Source of the DNA: Chitinophagaceae bacterium
GTDB taxonomy: Bacteria > Bacteroidota > Bacteroidia > Chitinophagales > Chitinophagaceae
Reading direction: 5' to 3'
Assembly (NCBI GenBank): GCA_025455245.1
Contig: JALOMX010000173.1
Coordinates: forward strand, 1-5,408
Length of the DNA: 5,408 nt
Shown: positions 1-4,637 of the stretch, piece by piece
How the letters are laid out: each line of letters opens with the position of its first letter
Numbering within the stretch: position 1 is the first letter of the stretch
Notes under the pieces: generated by a model
Seen by the model: the letters and a program-made list of their open reading frames with translations, nothing else
The model's database searches: none
What the model was told of the DNA's origin: nothing
Made by a program: the position numbers and the translations under genes

Positions 1-1
1 G

Positions 2-595
2 GCCATTTCTTATAACCGGTACTATACAGAGGAAGAATACCTGAACCTCAACTGGCAAAACGGCGAGCGGTTTGAGTATTGGAACGGAGATTTGGTTGCA
101 ATGGCAGGAGGAAGTATTAATCACTCCAAAATTGCTGTCAACCTCATAACATCCATTGCCCCCCTTGCAAGGAAAAATGGATGCAGTACATTTGGAGCGG
201 ACACACCATTAAGAATTAACCAGGGATTAATTTTTTTCCTTCCCGATGTAATGGTAACCTGTAATGAAAATGATAAACATGCAGATAAATTTCTTACAAG
301 CCCAACCCTGATCATTGAAATTCTCAGTAACAGCACCGAACTCTACGACAGAAGCCGTAAATGGGAACAATACCGAAAAATAAAATCATTACGTTACTAC
401 CTTTTGGTCAGTCAGGATGATTACAAGGTAGAAATGTTTTACCGGCCAAATGAAATGACCCTGTTCACTTTCCAAAGTTTCGACGGCCCGGAAGCCATAA
501 TTCATTTTTTGGAATGGAACTTTTCCATAAGCCTGAAAAATATTTACGAAGGCATAACATTCGATCAAGCCCACAACGAAACAATTGAACAGTGA
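2..595 (+). CDS. Uma2 family (DUF820) PD-(D/E)XK endonuclease-like protein, 5'-partial
   Basis: The reading frame is open from the first bases of the window, so the true start lies just upstream; 197 residues are visible, close to the full length usual for this family (about 190-200). The N-terminus has the typical Uma2 opening: YYTEEEYLNL, then ERFEYWNGDLVAMAGGS with the 'NHSKI' helix. The restriction-nuclease-like core follows: the PDV aspartate (visible residue 82), the ILS-preceding glutamate of LIIEILS (residue 106) and the YDRSRKWEQYR helix with a lysine at residue 120. These are the acidic pair and basic residue expected of an intact PD-(D/E)XK site. A TTG at position 92 could be mistaken for a start, but the conserved N-terminal motifs precede it. 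The gene ends with tandem in-frame stops TGA-TAA. Uma2 proteins are predicted nucleases, often present in many copies in Bacteroidota and Cyanobacteria, and their biological role is not settled. The next gene is 148 bases away, so no operon partner is evident. Confidence 0.9.
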   Translation, partial: AISYNRYYTEEEYLNLNWQNGERFEYWNGDLVAMAGGSINHSKIAVNLITSIAPLARKNGCSTFGADTPLRINQGLIFFLPDVMVTCNENDKHADKFLTSPTLIIEILSNSTELYDRSRKWEQYRKIKSLRYYLLVSQDDYKVEMFYRPNEMTLFTFQSFDGPEAIIHFLEWNFSISLKNIYEGITFDQAHNETIEQ

Positions 596-672
596 TAACC
601 AAAAGGGAAAATAACCTTATTTAAAATCAGTTGGATTACATTAGCTGTTCAAATAAGAAAAGCTGATAATTG

Positions 673-682
673 ATCATATGAT
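673..682. repeat. 10-bp perfect palindrome in the 596-743 intergenic gap
   Basis: ATCATATGAT is its own reverse complement and lies 61 bases before the next start codon. It sits between the short arms AAAGC (659-663) and GCTTT (684-688), so the area could form a weak AT-rich hairpin or be a dimeric-regulator site. The rest of the 148-base gap shows no clear Bacteroidota promoter and no terminator. Palindromes of this length arise by chance in AT-rich DNA, so the functional claim is weak. Confidence 0.3.
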
Positions 683-743
683 TGCTTTATTAAGCATCAA
701 CACTTAAACATACCATAGGCTTCATCGTAAAAAAGAAATAAAC

Positions 744-1679
744 ATGGGCGAAGAGGAATTTATCTATACGATCATCATTGAATTCAGATACGGGCTTGAA
801 GAGGATGAACCTTTTTTTGAACTGAATGACCGGTTGATGGAAAGGTGGGAAAAGCCCGATGCTGTAGGCAAATTCGACGGCAACGAGATTTCTATGGATA
901 ATTTTGATGCCCGACTGTTCTTTTATTCGCCTGACCCTGAAAAAACATTATCCATGGCTGATGAGATATTTAAAGATTTTTCCTTTCTTAAAGGGGGGAA
1001 AATATTTATCCGTCATGGCGCCTCCCCTGATGCTTATACCGAAATTCAGATCATCGCACCCAATGGCACAAGAACCCCTTTATCCAAATTAGATGAACAC
1101 ACCATTTCGGCCATCCCAAAGTGGGGTGAAAGGGACAGGCCTTACCTGAAAGGTGAAGAGGGGGAAGAATGGAAATACGAACTAAAAAATAAGCGGGCCG
1201 AAAAGCTTTATAACAAATGGCGCGAAATCGATTTTCTGATCGAAGCCATTTGGGATAAATGGGATCTTTCTACGGAAAATACTGAAGAAGTAGAAGAAGA
1301 TGATGAGGATGATAAAGAAGAAAAAAAGGAAACAACCGAAGATAATGATGAGGAAGACTTTGACTTCTCTTTACCCATTGGAATGATACGCTGGCACAGA
1401 GATGAAATGCGGGGCAACTCAATGATCATCCCGGCAAAAATCAGTGGCGCCGAAGCCGGTGATTTATACATCATCCGAATGGAAAATGCTGCCATCATTC
1501 GCAAGGCAGCAAAGGACATTTTCCTGGACACCAACATGCTTAGGGAAAGTAAAGTGGCAGACATACAGGATGTTGAACTGCTCAGGTCTGAAATCGAGCT
1601 TTTCCGGGAGTATTTCAGGGAATGGGTGGCAGGATTCGAAAAGGACGATTTTGAAGATGAATGGGGGCTTTTTGTGTAA
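744..1679 (+). CDS. Hypothetical cytoplasmic protein with central acidic linker
   Basis: This 311-residue protein has no signal peptide or membrane segment. The ATG start follows an A-rich leader (AAAAAAGAAATAAAC), typical of Bacteroidota, and coding signal begins at once. Three parts can be seen. Residues about 5-105 form an alpha/beta-looking domain with IIIEFRYGLEED, GKFDGNEISMD, LFFYSPDPE and KGGKIFIRHG. This pattern resembles short uncharacterised bacterial proteins recalled from memory (FRYGL...FDGNEI...LY.YGP), but I cannot name a family. Residues about 128-176 are charged and helical, rich in Trp. Residues 178-207 are almost entirely Glu, Asp, Lys, Asn and Thr and look disordered. Residues about 208-311 form a second domain beginning LPIGMIRWHRDEMRG and ending in a helical, aromatic stretch FREYFREWVAGF and DEWGLFV. 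No catalytic motif is recognised. It is separated from both neighbours by about 145 bases, so it is probably monocistronic. The function is unknown; protein-interaction or immunity-like roles are possible but unsupported. Confidence 0.85.
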   Translation: MGEEEFIYTIIIEFRYGLEEDEPFFELNDRLMERWEKPDAVGKFDGNEISMDNFDARLFFYSPDPEKTLSMADEIFKDFSFLKGGKIFIRHGASPDAYTEIQIIAPNGTRTPLSKLDEHTISAIPKWGERDRPYLKGEEGEEWKYELKNKRAEKLYNKWREIDFLIEAIWDKWDLSTENTEEVEEDDEDDKEEKKETTEDNDEEDFDFSLPIGMIRWHRDEMRGNSMIIPAKISGAEAGDLYIIRMENAAIIRKAAKDIFLDTNMLRESKVADIQDVELLRSEIELFREYFREWVAGFEKDDFEDEWGLFV

Positions 1680-1731
1680 AATGGAGTCAATGTAAATTGC
1701 TGCTGATCTCATTAAAATTTTCTTTAAACCC

Positions 1732-1765
1732 GTCCTCCAATCAAAATAACATCCGATTAATCAAG
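1732..1765 (+). promoter_or_regulatory. Shared element, copy 1, upstream of the kinase gene (candidate LytTR operator)
   Basis: The segment reads GTCCTCCAATCA, then AAAATAA (the two overlap by one A), the core CATCCG (1750-1755), then ATTAATCAAG. It aligns with 4516-4552 upstream of the secreted-protein gene. Over the 23 bases 1743-1765 against 4530-4552, 19 match without gaps, and upstream of that GTC(C/T)TC and AATCA also match with small gaps. Both copies are non-coding, in the same orientation, and 82-106 bases before a start codon when measured from the 23-base part. The next gene product encoded in between is a LytTR DNA-binding regulator, the obvious candidate binder. That assignment is inference. 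Confidence 0.45.
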
Positions 1766-1802
1766 TAAAGTGTCAGCGCTACATTAATCATCCGTAAAGT
1801 TT
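1756..1802 (+). repeat. Imperfect tandem direct repeat in front of the kinase gene
   Basis: Two copies are visible. ATTAATCA followed after one base by GTAAAGTGT spans 1756-1773. ATTAATCA followed after three bases by GTAAAGTTT spans 1783-1802. The period is 27-29 bases. The second copy also contains CATCCG (1789-1794), the core of the shared element. The repeat ends 22 bases before the GTG start, so it would overlap or abut the promoter. LytTR regulators are known to bind pairs of direct repeats, but published spacings are usually shorter, about two helical turns. The match is to the architecture, not to a known consensus. Confidence 0.5.
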
Positions 1803-1804
1803 TG
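1797..1804 (+). promoter_or_regulatory. Weak candidate Bacteroidota -7 box for the kinase operon
   Basis: AAGTTTTG matches the Bacteroidota -7 consensus TAnnTTTG except at the first base. No convincing TTG/TTTG -33 box lies about 19-21 bases upstream. Transcription would begin close to the GTG start, leaving a very short leader. It overlaps the second direct repeat, so a regulator bound there would compete with or assist RNA polymerase. This is tentative. Confidence 0.2.
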
Positions 1805-1824
1805 CTTATACTTATTTTTATCCG

Positions 1825-3735
1825 GTGAAAAAGTATAGACATACTTTACTATTAATCCACTGCCTGTTTATCCTGTCTCCGGCAGTTTTTGCGCAAACCG
1901 CCGATACCATTCTCATGAATCAATGGTACGACAGCATGGTTAAATACATGGACAAAAAGCCGGATGTAGCCATGGAATATGTGCATCAGGGAGTAGCTGA
2001 AGCAAAGCACGGTAATAATGCTTTGTGGCAAGGATATTTTCTTCAATCGGGTGGTATTATTCTTGATCTTTCCAACAAACTCGACAGCAGCCTTTACTAT
2101 TTTAACGAAACCATTGCAGTGGCCAAAACCATCAATGATACCATAATGGAGGCCAATGCACTGGGAAACATCGGAGCAGCGTACCATGCACGCGGATTGT
2201 TGCAACCGGCGCTTGATTACCACCTTGCGGCTGCAAGGTTGAGGATGAACCTTCCCAACAAAATGTATTTGGGTAAATCATACAACAACATCGGATTGCT
2301 GTACAGGATAAAAAAGGACTATGCAAAAGCGCTCGATTATCTTAACAGATCATTGAAAATAAAAGAAGAGGTTGGCGACAGCCTTGGATTGGTAGCCACA
2401 TACCTCAATATTGGAAGTTGTTACCAATATCTGAAAAAGTATGACAGTGCCTTACACTATGCCGGGCAAACACTTGAAATGGCCACAAAACTGAAAGATG
2501 TTACCAAAATAACTGCGGCCACAGGAAATATGGGTGTTGCCTTATTAGGACTTGGTGAGGAAGAAAAAGCAGTTGTTCACCTTGAGAAGGCCCTTTCCAT
2601 GCTACCCGCCTCCGGTCATGATGAAGAATTTTTTTCCATTTATCAGGGCCTTGGCAGATATCATCGGCTCAAAGGAGAAACAGACAAAGCGATAGCATTT
2701 GTAAACATGGGACTAGAAAAGGCCCGTGAGATGCAGCGAAGGGAACAGGTCATGCAATTCCACATTCAATTGGCAGGAATATATGCAGGAAGGGAAGATT
2801 ACCAGCAAGCATTTAACCAATACAAAACAGCCGATGCACTAAAGGACAGCCTGCTGAATGAAGAAAACATCCGTCAGCTAAACGAACTGAATGTACTATT
2901 TGAAACAGAACAAAAAGAGCAACAAATTGAATTACTGCAAAACAATGTAATAGAAAAGGAAGTAACCATGCTTAAAAACAGCAAAATCAGAAACCTTCTA
3001 TTGCTGACCATTTTTTTCCTTTTATCTATTGCTATTGTAATTGGTTTTTCTCTGAATCAAAACAGAAAGAAAAACAAACAATTAGCAGCGCAAAAAACCA
3101 TAATAGAGAAGCAGTTGAAGGAAAAAGAAGTGTTGATGCATGAAATCCATCACCGGGTAAAGAACAACCTGCAGATTATATCAGGACTTCTAAACCTTCA
3201 AAGCAGACATATTGATGACCCCAATGCTTTGCAGGCGGTAAGAGAAGGCAGGAACAGGGTAAAAAGTATTGCACTTATTCATCAGCAATTATATCAACAG
3301 GAAAACATCACGGATATTAACCTTAAAACCTATATTCATGAATTGATGCAATCCATTCAGCAATCATTCCGTGATTCAGGCAAGCAGATACAGTATCATA
3401 TTGAATGCCCTGATATTTTGCTTGATGTAGAAGTTGCAGTGCCCATAGGCCTCATTGTAAATGAGCTGATCACCAATAGTTATAAATATGCGTTCACAGA
3501 AAGAGAGGATGGAGCCATAGGCATAAAAGCGGAGAAAATGGGCGTTGGTATGAGGCTGAATATTTTCGACAACGGTGTAGGATTGCCGCCGGGATTTAAG
3601 TGGAAAAACCAGAAATCGTTTGGCATGAAAATGATCGCCACCCTGATTCAGAAACTAAATGCCTCCATGAAGATTGAAAGCCATAATGGTACTTTCATTG
3701 TGATTTATATCCCTGATTACAAAAACATATCCTAA
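1825..3735 (+). CDS. TPR-containing sensor histidine kinase, HisKA_2 type
   Basis: This 636-residue protein is a membrane sensor kinase. The GTG start is preferred because a signal peptide (KKYRH, hydrophobic core, AVFA-Q cleavage near residue 23) begins right there and an in-frame stop lies 30 bases upstream. Residues about 65-342 carry roughly six to seven tetratricopeptide repeats (for example 107-140, 150-183, 190-223, 230-262, 309-342), predicted periplasmic. A coiled-coil-like stretch (345-388) leads to one membrane helix (390-410), followed by the basic NRKKNK stop-transfer. The cytoplasmic part has a linker helix, then a HisKA_2 dimerisation/phosphoacceptor domain with HEIHHRVKNNLQ; the likely phosphorylated residue is H443, in the HRVKN motif. 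The HATPase_c domain shows the N box NELITNSYKYAF (N546, N551), G1 box DNGVGLPPGF (582-590) and a SFGMKMI G2-type motif. All catalytic motifs are intact. The partner regulator gene starts 11 bases after the stop. The ligand is unknown; the TPR domain probably senses a protein or peptide in the periplasm. Confidence 0.95.
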   Translation: MKKYRHTLLLIHCLFILSPAVFAQTADTILMNQWYDSMVKYMDKKPDVAMEYVHQGVAEAKHGNNALWQGYFLQSGGIILDLSNKLDSSLYYFNETIAVAKTINDTIMEANALGNIGAAYHARGLLQPALDYHLAAARLRMNLPNKMYLGKSYNNIGLLYRIKKDYAKALDYLNRSLKIKEEVGDSLGLVATYLNIGSCYQYLKKYDSALHYAGQTLEMATKLKDVTKITAATGNMGVALLGLGEEEKAVVHLEKALSMLPASGHDEEFFSIYQGLGRYHRLKGETDKAIAFVNMGLEKAREMQRREQVMQFHIQLAGIYAGREDYQQAFNQYKTADALKDSLLNEENIRQLNELNVLFETEQKEQQIELLQNNVIEKEVTMLKNSKIRNLLLLTIFFLLSIAIVIGFSLNQNRKKNKQLAAQKTIIEKQLKEKEVLMHEIHHRVKNNLQIISGLLNLQSRHIDDPNALQAVREGRNRVKSIALIHQQLYQQENITDINLKTYIHELMQSIQQSFRDSGKQIQYHIECPDILLDVEVAVPIGLIVNELITNSYKYAFTEREDGAIGIKAEKMGVGMRLNIFDNGVGLPPGFKWKNQKSFGMKMIATLIQKLNASMKIESHNGTFIVIYIPDYKNIS

Positions 3736-3746
3736 AATAAAAACAA

Positions 3747-4493
3747 ATGGACCGGCCACTTCAGATAATGATTGTTGAAGATGAACCCATAATAGCCCAG
3801 GAAATATCTATGGTCATAGAAGACCTTGGCTATGAAACCTGTGCAATTGTGATGCATGCTTCTCAGGTGGAGGCGGCTTACGAAAAGCATAAGCCCGACC
3901 TTTTGTTGATGGATATCAATCTCGGGCATGGCCCCGACGGAATCAGCCTCGCAGGAAATTTGATGAAAGTTAAGAAAACCCCATTTGTGTTTGTAACATC
4001 CTATGCCGATAAAACAACACTTGACAGAGCAAAATCCGTTCAGCCTGATGGCTATGTGATCAAACCCTTTGATGACCGTGATTTGCAGGCCGCCATAGAA
4101 ATTGCCTTTTCAAGATTTGAACAATTGTACCTTGAAGAGAAAAGGGAACAAAATGAAAACCCGATTGACAATTTCCTGATACATCAGCAGTTATTCGTAA
4201 GACACAAAAACAGGCTTGTACGATTGCAACCGGAGCAAATATTATATGCAGAGGCTAAAAGCAATTATACTCAAATCATAACCAAAGACCAAACATATAC
4301 GGTTAGTTCACATCTCGCTATTATAGAGCAAAAATTATCGACCTTTGGTTTCATCAGGGTCCATCGGAGTTTTCTTGCCAACCTGATGCATATCCATGCA
4401 GTAGAAGAAGATACAATTCTTATGAACGATAAAAGCATTCCTCTTAGCAGAAATGCCAGAGCGGAATTGCTTAAACGAATTACCCAACTTTGA
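3747..4493 (+). CDS. LytTR-family response regulator (REC-LytTR)
   Basis: This 248-residue transcription regulator is the cognate partner of the upstream kinase, which ends 11 bases before its ATG; the A-rich leader AAAATAAAAACAA fits Bacteroidota translation. The receiver domain spans residues about 5-122. Its acidic pair is E11/D12 (IVEDEP), the phosphoacceptor is D56 (LLMDINL), T84 is in FVTSY, and the conserved lysine is K106 in VIKPF. The DINLGHGPDGI and SYADKTTLDRAK segments resemble receivers that accompany HisKA_2 kinases. A charged linker (128-140) joins a LytTR DNA-binding domain at about 143-247, with LYAEAKSNYT, IRVHRSFLANLMHI (203-216) and the terminal IPLSRNARAELLKRI (231-245). 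LytTR domains bind imperfect direct repeats through beta-strand loops. Candidate targets in this window are the similar non-coding elements before the kinase gene and before the downstream secreted-protein gene. Both domains look complete. Confidence 0.95.
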   Translation: MDRPLQIMIVEDEPIIAQEISMVIEDLGYETCAIVMHASQVEAAYEKHKPDLLLMDINLGHGPDGISLAGNLMKVKKTPFVFVTSYADKTTLDRAKSVQPDGYVIKPFDDRDLQAAIEIAFSRFEQLYLEEKREQNENPIDNFLIHQQLFVRHKNRLVRLQPEQILYAEAKSNYTQIITKDQTYTVSSHLAIIEQKLSTFGFIRVHRSFLANLMHIHAVEEDTILMNDKSIPLSRNARAELLKRITQL

Positions 4494-4501
4494 AAATCTT
4501 G

Positions 4502-4523
4502 TTGAAGAAAGAATAGTCTTCAA
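4502..4523 (+). terminator. Weak hairpin after the two-component operon
   Basis: TTGAAGA (4502-4508) and TCTTCAA (4517-4523) form a perfect 7-bp stem with an 8-base loop, starting 8 bases after the regulator stop codon. The stem is AT-rich and is followed by TCATTAAAAA, not by a T-tract, so it is a poor intrinsic terminator on the + strand. It could be an attenuating structure, or the right arm could simply be part of the shared element that starts at 4516. Confidence 0.3.
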
Positions 4524-4552
4524 TCATTAAAAATACCATCCGCTCAATTAAG
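4516..4552 (+). promoter_or_regulatory. Shared element, copy 2, upstream of the secreted-protein gene (candidate LytTR operator)
   Basis: The segment contains GTCTTCAATCA, then AAAATAC, the core CATCCG (4537-4542), then CTCAATTAAG. It corresponds to 1732-1765 in front of the kinase gene in the same orientation: 19 of 23 bases match over 4530-4552, and the similarity continues upstream with small gaps. It lies about 85-120 bases before the ATG at 4636 and upstream of a candidate promoter at 4580-4610, a plausible position for an activator site. Binding by the adjacent LytTR regulator is inferred, not shown. Confidence 0.45.
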
Positions 4553-4571
4553 CCGCGTTGAATAAAAAACA

Positions 4572-4637
4572 ATAACCAATTTGTACATCATTAGCAGGTT
4601 TATACTGCTGAACCTCACTCAAAATAAAATTGGTTAT
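4572..4637. repeat. 11-bp perfect inverted repeat ending in the start codon of the secreted-protein gene
   Basis: ATAACCAATTT (4572-4582) and AAATTGGTTAT (4627-4637) are exact reverse complements separated by 44 bases. The right arm includes the first two bases of the ATG at 4636. The interior can form small alternative stems: AGCAG/CTGCT (4593-4597 with 4605-4609), or AGGTT/AACCT (4596-4600 with 4611-4615). If the whole region is transcribed, the start codon would be base-paired. If transcription starts near 4617, as the candidate promoter suggests, the repeat would act only as DNA. Confidence 0.5.
4580..4610 (+). promoter_or_regulatory. Candidate Bacteroidota promoter for the secreted-protein gene
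   Basis: TTTG (4580-4583) is followed after 19 bases by TACTGCTG (4603-4610), a four-of-six match to the -7 consensus TAnnTTTG. The spacing fits the phylum's -33/-7 promoters. It would give a leader of about 20 bases before the ATG. The -7 match is imperfect and the -33 box overlaps the left arm of the inverted repeat. Confidence 0.3.

Noticed and set aside
608..630. AAAATAAC-containing stretch after the Uma2 gene as another copy of the shared element
   Set aside because: Only the AT-rich first eight bases match well; the CATCCG core is absent and overall identity is 14 of 23, which AT-rich DNA can produce by chance.
904..1092. Alternative + frame that also contains 'FLKGGK'
   Set aside because: The same peptide appears in two frames only because the DNA there is made of homopolymer runs (TTT, AAA and a G6 run at 993-998). 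The main frame continues intact on both sides, so no frameshift is indicated.
1208..1690. Serine-rich 160-codon frame on the minus strand
   Set aside because: Its long Ser runs are simply the complement of the GAA/GAT-rich acidic linker of the + strand gene.
1711..1734. AT-rich AAAATTTT palindrome region after the acidic protein gene as a terminator
   Set aside because: There is no stable GC-containing stem and no following T-tract, so I do not call a terminator there.
1852..2223. Minus-strand open frame of 123 codons inside the kinase gene
   Set aside because: It overlaps the signal-peptide and TPR coding region, lacks any motif, and has no upstream signals.
4555..4563. GCGTTGAAT as a match to the classical LytTR/AgrA-type 9-bp repeat
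   Set aside because: It matches the GTT centre but fails at several consensus positions and has no second repeat at the expected distance.
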